Shown: positions 12,123 to 24,575 of the stretch, in pieces
How the letters are laid out: every line of letters begins with the position of its first letter
Position numbering within the stretch: position 1 is the stretch's first letter
DNA from: Ricinus communis
Taxonomy: Eukaryota > Streptophyta > Magnoliopsida > Malpighiales > Euphorbiaceae
Length of the DNA: 64,000 nt
Assembly (NCBI RefSeq): GCF_019578655.1
Contig: NC_063260.1
Location: 8,124,501-8,188,500 of the forward strand
Direction: 5' to 3'
The notes under the pieces: model-generated
What the model was told of the DNA's origin: nothing
The model's input: only the letters and a program-made list of their open reading frames with translations
Database searches by the model: none
Position numbers and translations under genes: made by a program

Positions 12123-13545
12123 AAGATGATAATTTTTAAAAAATATTTACTTTTACTGGATTTTGACTCCATATTTTGGTACGAAGGACAAGGAATATTT
12201 AGAAATGCACAAAAAGAGAAGATTCCGATTAATCCATAAACAAGACAAAGAAAACATAAAGCAAATAAAAGTAAAAATAAGAAAATCGGAAAATTACAAA
12301 ATTGCAAAATTGAAAACTGAAAATAAAGAAGAGAAAAAGAGAGAGAGGGAACTACTAATACCGTCGGTCGATTGATTGACACATATGAGAAACACACATG
12401 TGCGGCAATTCTGAATTTATTAGCTACTACGTAAGGATTATAAAAATAAAGTTTAAAAAAGTATTTCATATTTAACCACCAATCGTCAGATATTTAATAT
12501 CCAAAATTAAGATTCGAAATTTAAAACTCTTTTCGCTATAAATATTTAGTTTATTTTATTATTTTAAAGAAAAACTCCTTGCTAATAAACCTCAATATAA
12601 TCATATTTTGAGTTAGAACAAAATTTATAACTATAAAAATATTATAATTAAATAAAAATTTGAATATTAATTTTTTTTTAGTTTTACTAATATTTAGTAT
12701 TGTTGGTAAAATAGTAAATACTAGTGATAAAATTTATAAATATCTTATCATATTTAAAAATAAGATTGAAAAAATAAAATAATACTAGAATAGATAAAAA
12801 TAACATACTATATATATTTTAAATTATATAGTTAAATATTACTATATAGAAAAATATTTTTAGATATGAGACTTAAAAAATATATAATTCATTACAATAA
12901 AAAATTTATTTTTATTTATAACTGGCTCAAATTGAAACCATAATTTTTATAATTATATAAATATTATTTTTATATAAAATATCATAAAAAAATTTTATTG
13001 TATTAATATTTCAATCATGTCTATTGATAGGATAAAAAGTGCTTTATATTTTATTTTATTTTTAATAAATTTTCTTTCCAAGGTTGTTTAAAGTCAAAAT
13101 TCCTGATAATTATAGTGTAAGCTTGAAGCAATTAAAAAATAAACAAATTTCAAAAGGCCTACCTATTATCCTATAAATCTGCTTGCTGTTTATTGATTAA
13201 GTTGCTTTATATTCTTTTTTCTTTTGTTCTGCGTTTAATTAGTGATTAGTATATTATAAAAATATATATTCTTTCAGATCAATTTTAAATTAATAGAGTG
13301 TTTCTTTTCTTAATCTATATTTTTAATCCTTTATTTAATAATTAAATATTTAAAATATTTTCTATTGATTAATATAAATATCAACATTCATATTTTGTTT
13401 TCACTGATTAACTTTCAAATCACAAATTTCTTTGAGTTGCAATGTAAAAAAAAAAAAAATCATTTGAAGAATTATTACAAATGAGTTGATAAATCCGTCA
13501 ACATTTAAATTATTGTGCAACATATTAAAAAATCTATCAATATAT
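11001..13545. other. Very AT-rich intergenic DNA, no gene recognised
   Basis: Apart from the (AT)n run at 12045-12120 the region is featureless AT-rich sequence. The ORFs near 11979-12469 come from the microsatellite and its flank. A short piece near 11158-11200 (AGCGACGAAT, then TAGTGGCTGA) resembles a dispersed plant repeat but is too short to classify. Confidence 0.6.
12045..12120. repeat. (TA)n microsatellite, 38 units
   Basis: A pure TA dinucleotide run of 76 bases, the same size class as the run at 3788-3864. Translation of either strand gives Tyr-Ile repeats that do not represent a protein. Confidence 0.97.
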
Positions 13546-14057
13546 TATTTTCTCTATCCAATTTTGATAAGTCATTTTTAATTTATACAAGAGTTAAGAA
13601 ATTTAATTTTTTTAATTAATGGCACTATTTTAACTATTTCTTACTAAAATACTATTAATGGACTGTTAAATATAATATAGAAATAATCTAAATATTGTTG
13701 GACCTATCAGTTTATTTATAATTTTTGAGATTAAAATTAAAAAAGTTATAATAAGACTCAAAAATAATAATATAAAAATTTAAAATTTCAAAGTCAAGCA
13801 AGTGAAATTAGTTATAGTAACTTATATTTATGTTAACTAATGAAAGAAATTTTAGATATTTAATTATTAAATAAATAATTAAAAAAGTAACATATATTTT
13901 TGGATGGAATAAAACTCATATAGAAAGACTGAGAATTTTAATAAATGTATTTTTGTAAAAGAAATGATTAAAAATAATAATATTAATTGAAAAAAATTGA
14001 ATTTCTCAATTTTTATAAAAATTAAAAATAACCTATGAAAGTTGAACGGAGCAAATA
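13546..14057. mobile_element. Stowaway-like MITE, copy A
   Basis: The left end (from TA at 13546, then TTTTCTCTATCCAATTTT) and the reverse complement of the right end (to TA at 14057, read inward as TTTGCTCCGTTCAACTTT) match over about 40 bp, giving degenerate terminal inverted repeats. Both ends are bordered by TA, the target duplication expected of Stowaway/Tc1-mariner-type elements, and the end resembles the family's CTCCCTCCGTCC consensus. The interior is AT-rich and non-coding. A diverged relative starts at 15370. Confidence 0.6.
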
Positions 14058-14059
14058 TA

Positions 14060-15369
14060 AAGATTCATGTATTAAAAGAAAAGGTAAATTTAATTCTTAT
14101 TTTTTGTAAAAATAAAAACAAAAAATTTAGATTTTCTTATTTTATATAGCATTAAAGTATTTTAGATATTGAAAATATCAAGAGTTTTTTATAAAGATTA
14201 TTCTTAACTAGATACAAACTTAATTTGAATAACTTTTTTATCAAAATTAAATTATTTATATGAACTTGATTCATTGTATCATTAAAATACTCATTCGATA
14301 AAATTATAATACAATATTTTTATTTTTTATATAAACTTAATCTTAAAAAAAATTAACTATCTTGTTAATTTTGTAACTGTTTTATTAATTTTAGAGATAA
14401 GACTAATATATAAAAGTGAAATTAAATATTACCATTTCAGTAGATGAGTCTGGATTAATACTATATAATAATTTCTCTAATTATATACCATCAAAATAAA
14501 TAAATTTGATAATTTAACAAACAATTTTAGCCTTACAGACAAATATTTTTAAAAATTACATCATCGAAAAGTTTAATATAAAAAATCTAGTGTTGAGATG
14601 ATATGATAATATTTTATTTTTTTACAAAAATCATGAACACTTAATTCATCAAATAATAAGACTGCATCTTTCTCAATTATAAAAATGAAACTTATTATAA
14701 TTAAAGAGTATAGAAAGAAATCTCATTTAGGTACTGAAGATTTGTACGTACTCTTTCTAAATTGCATTAGTATCATTTTTAAAGGTCTAATCACTAATAA
14801 TATTAAAAAATGATTATAGTTTTGGCAAAGAGAAAAAGAATTACTTTTCAAATTTGAAAGGCACTGATTTTGTTACCAAATAAAAATTGATACTTTGAAT
14901 AGCAATATAAAAATATTAAAAAGAAAGAAAAAAAGAAGAGGAATTAAAGGGAGATGACGGAAGCAGACCAATGATAGAGGAGCTAAGGTTTAATCATGGA
15001 AGCGTGTGACAAACCTAACCGTTGCATTGAAACTCACAATCCTCTGTAAGAATTTATTAGTGTAAGACTTCCTTAATTTTGTACTCAACCCTCTCTTTGT
15101 TTCTTTTCTTCTTCATTTTTTATTCATTATAGAATAACACAAAAACCGTACCATTTCCTTTTTCAACTAAGTTTCTATTCATATTAGTAACAAGGATAAA
15201 AGTAACAATTTTAAATTCAATATTTATATGCAGCCGTAGTTGCTAAAGTAAATTTACACTCCACATGTTTTTTTTTTCTTAATACTAAATATTTTATTTT
15301 TATTTATTTCGACCTATATAATATTTTATTAAAATATTCTTTAATATCTTGAAGTTAAAAAATTGTAAT
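14060..15369. other. AT-rich intergenic DNA with one less AT-rich patch
   Basis: No gene recognised. The patch at about 14940-15120 is less AT-rich, with a CCAAT-like motif followed by a CT-rich stretch, and looks superficially like a promoter and leader, but no open coding region follows on either strand. Confidence 0.5.
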
Positions 15370-15975
15370 TATTTCTTTCATTCAATTTTGATATATTATT
15401 TTTAATTTATACAATAATTGAAAATTTTAAAAATTTAATTAATACCACTATTTTAAACCATTTGCTTACTAAAATACTCTTAACATATTTTTTTAATATA
15501 ATACAATGTAATCTAAATATTGATGGACCTACAATCTATGGTAAATTTTTAAAATTTCAAATAAAAAATTATATGTTTGAACTCAAGAATTTGTGTAGTA
15601 CTCTATTCATTGCATGCTAACTATTACTTTTTGGTAGTTTTTTTAAACTAAGAAGGTATTTAGTATGTTTAATTATAAAGAAAAACTAGTTAAATTAGAC
15701 TAATTATTCTTCCGTAGATATTACAAAATCTATTACATCTATGTCAATAGAAGGATAAAATATTAAAAAAAAATATTAATGTTGCATAAGATATATAAAA
15801 ACGACAGATAATTGCAATTCATTTGATTTGAAAAGAGATAATTAATATGTAATATAATGAGTAATTTACAATTTTAGAGATATTGATATTTATGTTAGCT
15901 AATAAAAGATTTAATTATTAAACTGACAAACTAAAAGGAGAAAATCACATATATTTTGTGATACACTATAAAGAA
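15370..15975. mobile_element. Stowaway-like MITE, copy B, diverged and interrupted
   Basis: Its first 170 bp align with copy A at 13546-13710 (shared blocks include TTTTTAATTTATACAA and TCTAAATATTG-TGGACCTA). Copy A homology resumes near 15870 (GATATTTATGTTAGCTAAT against copy A TTATATTTATGTTAACTAAT). The sequence in between belongs to a second element listed separately. The right terminus is eroded, so the end coordinate is approximate. Confidence 0.5.
15599..15868. mobile_element. Second MITE nested inside copy B
   Basis: About 270 bp starting TACTCTATTCAT match the free-standing sequence at 33969-34234 (start TACTTCCTTCAG) almost throughout. A shared core reads AGTTAAATTAGACTAA and then TAGATATTACAAAAT. 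The piece interrupts copy B homology and starts at TA, so it is most simply a younger insertion into the older MITE. Confidence 0.5.
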
Positions 15976-17910
15976 AATTTGATCTATTAAAATTAGTCGA
16001 ACATAATAATTCTTATATTTTTAATTTTATCATTATATTTTAACATTGAATTTTAAACTTAGCTTCCAGTGAAATCATCAATCAAATATATTTGATGTAG
16101 TATGAATTTTAACAATAAAAAAAGTCGAGTCGTACTTACATTACTAAAATTATATTATATATTTAAATAATAAGATGAGTTAATAATTCTAATACGATGT
16201 TTTAGTATTGGTGTACTTGGCACCGTGTCAACAAAGTATGATTTTGATGTTTCTTAAGTTTGGAGTAAAAATAATTGAATCGTTGGACAATAAATTAGTT
16301 GTATCAATTTATCAAAATAAACGTAAAATGTTTGTTTAATTGTGTAGCTCTTCATCTTTCCCTTTTGTATTTCTTTAATTATATTTACTTATAGCTTTTT
16401 TCATGTCTGATTAAATCCGACATCTCAAGTTTGGAGAATTAGAATCTTCTTTTCTTTAAATCTATTATAACATTAAGAAAAGAAAGTTAGTACTATAGCA
16501 TATTATTCTACTTAATCATAGAACATTAATGGTTACATCTCTCCCCTAAGAACATCAGAACATTTTTCAGGAATGTAACTCTGGTCGCCAATAAAGATTA
16601 AATTATAAAGAAAGAAAATATCAAATAATTTTGTCATATTATATGTATTACCACCCCAATTAAGTCAAGTAAAAGATTATTAAAAAGACTTGACTCACTC
16701 ATTCACTTAGTTCCAAAATAAAATAATAAATACATAATGTGACAATATTTAAAAGATTTTCTATTGTTTTACCAAAGTTCATTCAGCCTTTTATTCAATT
16801 AATTATTAATTATAAAGCATTTTTTATTTAGTTTTTAATTAAAGTGAGTGTTTGATTTTATTTTTATTATTGTCTAAATCTTAAATGTGACTGAAATTGT
16901 CCTAGTTACTTTTCGGGACATGGTGAATGAAAGTATTATAGGTCGGCTAGAAACATATTAAAATTAAATTTTATGAAATGATTAGAAAAAAATAGCTCTG
17001 GAAAATCAGTTAAATATTTTTATTGTAATTAATAAAACTAAAATTCTAACACTATAATTGACATATATTTTTAGTATATCTTATTAAATTTTCATTAGTT
17101 CATCAAATTAATCATTTATTATAACTAATGAAAACAAATAAATAAGATTTGATCAAAAATATATAAGTAAGTAGAAAGTTATAAATAAAATGTAATTCTT
17201 ACTAATTGATTAGGAATTATTGGCCAATAAAGATATATTAATATTCAATTACATACAAGAAATCTATTTTAGATCTTTTAGAAGTCACATACGTAACACA
17301 AAAATGTAAATAATAAAAATAAACATAAGATATAAACCCAAATATGAAACTACATCATTAGTATCAACTTATAATACTTTTTATTTGATTAATTTCTAAT
17401 GTTTAAATATACAATGTAACTCATAAAAGCGTCAAACTATACGATGCTTTTGAATTTTATCCTTAATTAAATATAGAATCAATAGATATATATAGAATAG
17501 TAGAATTCTATTTTAATTTGGAGTATTTAATAATATAAATAATAATAATAATATTAAATTTTCTCATATTTAATTTAATTCAAAAATCTCTACATATTAA
17601 AAACATAAACTAACACTTTTCTCCTTCACTAGATTACTACTTGCATTAGAGATTTGAATAAAATACCAAAATATAAAAAGCTAAAATTATTTAATAATAA
17701 AATGAAAATGACAACCAAAATTGAAGAAATCAAGATAACAAAAGGATATAATTATTTATAGTTATAATCATCTTTTTTTATCTAAAGATAGTTAATTATT
17801 CTTCCGACATATTTATTATTTCAAATCACTAATAATAGTAAAACTGTGAATGAAAGCAATAGAAAGTGCAAAATTATTCAAAAATCTTATCTTATGGAAA
17901 TTATATTTAC
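15976..17910. other. AT-rich intergenic DNA, no gene recognised
   Basis: Only short ORFs and A/T tracts are seen. No domain, splice-consistent frame or clear transposon terminus was found. Confidence 0.6.
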
Positions 17911-18757
17911 TACTCCCTCAATCTAAATTTAATAATTATATTAAAAATTATAAATTTGATATTTTAATTTTCTCATTATGGTTTTAAACTATTTTTTAAT
18001 TAAGTATTTGAACTTGCTAAAAATGTTCAATATGTGTTTTTAGTCGGTTTTACAGACTAAAGTGTTCATTTCTCTTATTCCAAATAGTAAATTGATTTAA
18101 TTACCCTTTCTTAAAACAATCACATATTCTCTTTATTTCTTTTTATTTTTTTACCAATTTCCAATATAAATTTTTAAATTTATATTTTTTATCAAGTTAT
18201 AAAAAAATAAAAAATAAAACTCTTTTTTTCCTTTTTCCAAATAAAAAAAATTAAACGCTATCTTTAATATTTTTATTTCTTACATTCACTTCAAAAAAAA
18301 TAAAAATAAAAAATATCATTTCATCTTAAAACAATAAAAAACAGAAAAAATACCACATTTTAAAAAATAACTTTTAGAAATAAAAAATAAAAAGTTATTT
18401 TCAGAAAATGAATAAATAATATTTTTGGATTTTTAGTGGTAAAGGAAAAATCAGTAAAAATAGAAAAAAGGGATAAAAATAAAAGAAAAGAAGAAAAAGT
18501 AAGAAAGATTATAAGTAATGAATAGTAAAGATATTTAAGTGTAAAATGTGTTAAATATTAATTTAGTCTGTAAAATAATCATAATATATATGAATTATCA
18601 AATTCTGATATTGATTGGACAAAAAGATAGTTTAAATATTGAAATTAAAAAATAAAAAATAATAAAAATATTAAATTACAAAAAATAAAAATATTTTCTC
18701 ATGTAAAATTTAACGAATCTAAATATTATTAATATAAAAAAGACGAATATAAGATAA
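17911..18757. mobile_element. Non-autonomous element with long, degenerate inverted arms
   Basis: It starts TACTCCCTCAATC, like a Stowaway-type terminus. The arm at about 17940-18065 reappears inverted at about 18555-18700: the inverted right arm contains ATTTAATATTTTTATT and TTTAAACTAT matching the left arm's TTTGATATTTTAATTT and TTTAAACTAT, and both arms contain TTTTACAGACTAAA. The interior is A-rich and non-coding. The exact right end is uncertain. Confidence 0.4.
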
Positions 18758-21700
18758 GAAAAACCCTAAACATCTAAATTTGTGTTTTCTCTTTTTTTCT
18801 GAGCTTATCAGCTTACTTATTGGATTGTGAGAATCATTGTGTCGGTCTCTTCGCCGATAATATCAAATCACTTACTGTTGTCTTGCAGAAACAAACTATA
18901 TCACATATCTATAGAATAAAAGTCATTAATTAGGCATGCAAATATAAAATTGCATGCATTTTGATTTGTGAAGAGAAAAGATTCCCCTTACTAACTATTG
19001 ATTTTATTGAATTGACTTCTTTGAAAAACTCAACCAGAACATAAGTTATTAACTTGAGGCAAACTTGCATCTCAAATTTGACATAGGATTTTTGGTTCTT
19101 TGAATCTCAAGATCCAATATAAATGGTTTTTTTTTTTTTTTTAAGATTATTCAGTTCAATTCTTTATCTAATGATGATATCATAGATTAAATTTCAGGAA
19201 TTTTTGGCATGCAATATTATGTTATATTTCTATTTCAAAATTAATTTAAGTTAAAATATTCCCTTAAGCGTTTCTTTAAAACAAAATTACATTTTTTAGG
19301 TTTGATAAAATTACATTTGGGGCATAAAATATTTTAAAATTTTAAAATTACATTTGGAGCATAAAATATTAAATTGATGAACATAAATTTAAAATCCCCA
19401 TTTCGAAATGTTAATTAATAATAAGAAGATAGAAAATTTGAAATTTCAATCAATTAAAAGAAGGTGGTGAGGGGCAGAATTTGAAAATTTAAACATTAAA
19501 ATATTGACTCAATAGTGAATACAAGACAACACATTATTGACCTAGAAAATATCTTCAAAGTGAAACAGTAAAAATTATTTTTTCCCAACTTTTTAACCAT
19601 CCTATCCAATCCCAACAATTTTTGAAGGTCCTGAACCCCTCTAATCCCTTTACTCTTCTGCTGGTCCACATCACTCTTCTTGTCTTTGTCTTGCATTTTC
19701 TTTACCCAACTCTGAAATTTTTATTTTTCCATTCATTCATTTATCATCATCTGCATATCAAATTTAGCGTATGGTTTGGCACCCTTTTCAATTTCCCTAT
19801 TTCAAATCCTCTAAATTTTTGAAATTCAGAGCTTTTTTAAGAAAAGGAATCAAATTTTCAACTCCTACTTTAAACTAATACCTGTAGTAATATGCAGTAT
19901 TGAGAAATTAGACTTTATCATTTAATGTATTGCCTTTATACAATTTATAGTAAAAGAAAATTCAATAAACAAAAAATTAAAAAAAAAATCAATTAAAAAT
20001 AGGTATGAATGATCCTCGCTTGTAAAATGACAAAAATCTTAAATTCACTATTTACGAGTCTATTATTCTGCAGTCCACAGTTATTAAATTAAAAATAATT
20101 AATGAAATATTCTTCAACCTGTTATTTTACAGTAATGTTAATATTGGCATATGATTCTTTTTCTTTTCTTTTCTTTTTCCTATACAAAAATGAATTATTA
20201 AGATGTAATAATTAATGTGATTCATATATTAAATCACCCATCAATTATTAAGTCTACTTTCTACCAAATTATAGAGATTTTTCTCAAAGTAATGAAGGAG
20301 ACATGTATACTGTATATTTCTACAGTTGAAACAATGTCAAAGTTGAAAATTTAGAGGTCATAATCTAGATTTCTACCAAGAGAATTTATAAATTCAGAGT
20401 GCCTATATACATATAGACTACAATCAAAATGTTTAGGGCTGAACTGTATATATATATATTGGGTCCCAAAAGTTTCAGAATGTGGGGTCATGATGCTGAA
20501 GATTGCTGTGGATATGATATGATATAATGTGTTTTATATAAGGACTGAGTAACTTCTTGCACCTAAAGGCTATCTTTGCTCATTCTTAGGGACAAGGTTA
20601 TATATATATATATATATATTTCTGCTTTTTAGACCCATAGGATGTTATAAGAAAACTACTTCCACTCTTTTCTATTTAAAGAATAAATTTATTGTTTGTG
20701 AGGTAAGCTAATTCCATTATTTTTCTTATTTGGTTGGATGGGATAAAAATATTGTTTGCTGTACCATAAACATCTAAGGGATGATTAGTCACTAATCAGC
20801 AATCACAAATGTAGATTTTTACCATATTCATTCCAATTTCTAAGCAATCACACTATGAAAATTTAAAATCTTTGTCAATAATATAAATAATAAAAATGAT
20901 AGTTGAATTTTATATTTGGTTTCACTTTATAATTATAAAATTTTAATTTGTTTCGTTTCAATCGTTCAATTTTAATTTATTCTCTTCACAAATAAAATAT
21001 TAAGATTTACACGTGTCAAAAATAGTCCATAAGAAAAAAGTAATTAAGAAAAGAAAATATGACATGTCAATTTTTTACTAGTAAAATAATTAAATTATAA
21101 CTAAAATGAAAATTAAATGATTGAAAGGAAATGAATCAAAGTTTTGTAATTAAAATAAAATTAAATATAAAATTTGGTGACTATTTACTCATTTGGGAAA
21201 TGAATCTTTTTTTTTCCAACTTATTGAATAAAGTTTAAATCTTGAAATCTAATTATGAAAATGTCATCTTTTATTTATCTATAAATTTTGAAAGTTGAAA
21301 CATTATGCATTAGATCCACACTCACCATACTAATTGACAATTTTAGCTTTAGAATTCTTTCAGGTCGACTCTATAAGACAACAAATAATAAGTAGAAAGT
21401 GTCAACAAATAGATCGCTGCATTCACTCTAAAAATTAAATTAGATAGAAGAAGAAAAGAAATAATATTATGGTTGAAAAATAAGTAACTTAAGATTAAAT
21501 CTTATTTATTATGTTTTTTATATGTAAGAGTAAATAAGATTTTCAAGAGATTTACTGATTGATTCCACTTTATTATCTTATTGGTTCCTTTATTGTAAAG
21601 GATACCTTTTATTGGCTACACATAACATGTTGTATATTAATATTTGCCATCTCTCAAGACCTTATTTTTTATTCACCAAGTTAGATCATAGGTGACTTGA

Positions 21701-24340
21701 TAAGTCTCGTAGATATATAGCACCAACAGCTCTTCCCATTGATTGATTTTAGTAGTGGCACACTTAATATATAGGCTTATTATGTCTTATAACTTACTGC
21801 CTAGTCGTCGTGTACGACCAAACTTGGCTTCTCTAGAGATCAATCGATGGAAACCGATACTAACCTTCTTGATTAGAAAAAAAGACATTTCATCAATGAA
21901 ATAAATTTAATATGATATATAAAACTAGCCCACTATATAATTTGCCTATTGAGAATAAATTTGGATTCGTATTTGATGAATGATAATTATTGCCCTAGCA
22001 AAAGTAGAAACAAGAGGAGCGCGAGGAAAAGTTATGTACATTTGCAAAATTACTTATTACTTTGCCTAACTTAATTTAGCATGGACCTACTCCAATTAAC
22101 TAATTACTCTCTATTACCCAAGATAAACAGTGATGATATGATGAAGAAACAAGTACAAAAGTAACTGATGGTTAAATATATGTCCTCTCCACATAAGAGT
22201 GTTAATTTAAATGTATATTATATATAAATATAGGGGTACTAAGTGGACACTATATATAAGAGATTAGATGAGAAGCATAATTCATTGTCTCCCTAAATTA
22301 AATAATGGAAGTGTTAGTCAAGGCAACAACCAGCATTACTTTTTTCTTTTGCAATAATGGGGTGGTTTTATTTCCTTTTTTTTTTTTTTTTAATTTATTT
22401 TCTTCTGTATAGTGGAGCATGTCCTACAAAAGGCCTAATTTGGGATTTCAAATAGGGCAATTGGGATATAGTTGTGAAGGTCATATTAGTGGATAAATTA
22501 GAACTTGAATCTTATGGTGCAGAATGGTCCATATAGAGGAAAATAGAGAGAAGGGTTCCTAAAGGAAGAGGAGGATAAGGCTCTTTAATATATATATTTT
22601 ATCATATCATCTTCATATAAATCACTTGCTAGTTCCTTTTGTGGTCAAAAGTTACATGTGTGAGTAAATGTTGTCTTTAATGAAGAAAATAAGGGAGGAC
22701 AAGTGCATGTACATTGTACAGGCCCCCTCCCTTCTCTTTTCCCTAATATTTTTAATTATATCTCTTAAGTAAACTGCAATGGAGGTAAACATCTACAAGT
22801 AACTTCATTTGCACAATTGATGCATTAAAGTGATACATATTATTTAAAAAATAAATAAAAACAGGCCCTTCTATCATTTTTTTTTTTTTTTTTGCTTAAG
22901 AAAAAGAACAAACAAAGCATTTGTATAAACAAGGAATAGGAATTGAAACTCATGTTTAGCTTGCCGTAGAGGAACTCAAAATTCATTGTAATAAGGACAA
23001 AATGGAAGAAGATAGTTGCAGTGGTGGGTATGGGTTATCTTATAATTAGACACTGATAAGGAATTTGAAAAATTAAAAGGTTATTTCCATCAACATGACA
23101 GGCCTTTTGGAGCATGAAAATGATCAATCTTTCAATAAAATTGGGTTGGATCTCCACCTTAGTACATATTGTATGGTGGAGTTAATTTATGGTAGTGGGC
23201 AAAAGTCACATCTCTAGTAGCTAATTCATGTCTAGACTTCATTTGGATGTCTCAATTAAGAGTTATAATTAAGTACAAATCTCCTTTAAATATACCACTA
23301 AAAAAGCATCTAAATCTACTTCAACATAAATGGTGTCCTAAATTAATTGATAAACCAAAAAATCATAATAATTCCAGAAAAATGCATTTTTCTAACTCAA
23401 GTAAGGTCACATCATAAGGGCTATTTTAGCCATAAATGAGGATGGCCAAATTGCGGTTCCACACAATCCCAATTTTCATAAATCGGTAAATAAGGAGCAT
23501 CTAGTAGGATTTGTATTTCATTTGATTTTATTTTTAACCATAATTAGATATTCCTTTCATATTCCATTACACTAATCCTTGATATGGTTTTAGAGTTTTG
23601 CATTTTATGCATAATTAATTGGAGAATATATATTTATTCTATTTATCATTCTCACTCGTATAAAAAATAAATATGACTGATAGATCCAACCAAATATAGT
23701 AATAAAAATAGACATTGAATTTCAATAATTCTACTTCGATCTCTACAAGCTATTACGAAAAATAAAAAATACTACATTTAAGTTAAGAATGAAAATAAAA
23801 CCTTATACATAATAAGATTTTACATGATTTATTAACAGGATTTTGAAATGAGAATGCTCGATGACTCTTGGTTAATAGGATTTATAAAATTAAAAGGAGA
23901 AGAGGTAGTTAGAGTAGATGTTGAATTTCAATGATCCAACTTCGATGTTTAAATCATACTATAATAGAAAAATCATTTTGTTTTTGAAATTACATAATTA
24001 AAAAAAAGTCTATACCGTTTATATATTAAATTTGTATGTCTTATTTGTAAAAGTTTTATATTACCTTTTAGTATAATATTAGATTTGAATTTTATAGATA
24101 ATCTACCATCCATAAATTTAGATTTATTTTCTTAATTTTTATTATAATTTTAAATTTTATCAAAATTCGATCTTTTAAACTAATTGAAGTATGACTTTTT
24201 TTAGGCTAGCTAAGGTCCGATCTCTAAATTAAGTGATTTCTACTCATTCTACCGATGATGATTTTAGTAATTTTTAATTATCTATAGCTGTAATATTATT
24301 AAGTTTAGAGCTTATAAAAAGTTGTCTTCTATGGATAGCG
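18758..24340. other. Intergenic DNA, no gene recognised
   Basis: A gene-free stretch. It contains a telo-box-like AAACCCTAA near 18761 followed by a CT-rich tract, short (TA)n runs near 20440 and 20600, and a small tandem duplication at 19308-19371. Near 23711 and 23918 a block of about 30 bp containing GAATTTCAAT and ACTTCGAT occurs twice. The ORF at 19622-19822 shows no family features. Confidence 0.5.
19308..19371. repeat. Imperfect tandem duplication
   Basis: The block AAAATTACATTTGGGGCATA (and following bases) occurs twice in a row with a G/A difference, at a period of about 39 bp. A small local duplication. Confidence 0.7.
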
Positions 24341-24409
24341 GGAATTAGGTAAAAAGTTATGTCACTAGTTTGCGGTCGCTATAGCCAATTTGTGAAAGTA
24401 AATACAGTG

Positions 24410-24575
24410 AACCGTTGGATGTAGGGCCTGAAGGGTTTAAGGAAGTCAGATTGGGCCCATCTTAAACTCTTTTCTTGACCTTTGGTCCACTGCTTAGGAC
24501 CTCACAAATATCATCCAGCCCACTTACAGCTACTATTCATGGGGTCCACTCAAAGTCCTTCGTGGGCCCCGACAT
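24410..24575. promoter_or_regulatory. GC-richer island with site II (TGGGCC/T) motifs
   Basis: Within otherwise AT-rich DNA this patch contains TTGGGCCCAT (24451-24460, itself nearly palindromic), CAGCCCAC (near 24517) and GTGGGCCCC (24563-24570). TGGGCY site II elements are bound by TCP factors in plant promoters of growth and translation genes. No adjacent coding region was found on either strand, so this could be an orphan or ncRNA promoter, or a relic. Confidence 0.3.

Noticed and set aside
18758..18900. Telo-box (AAACCCTAA) plus CT-rich tract as a gene start
   Set aside because: No open reading frame or spliceable exon follows on the plus strand.
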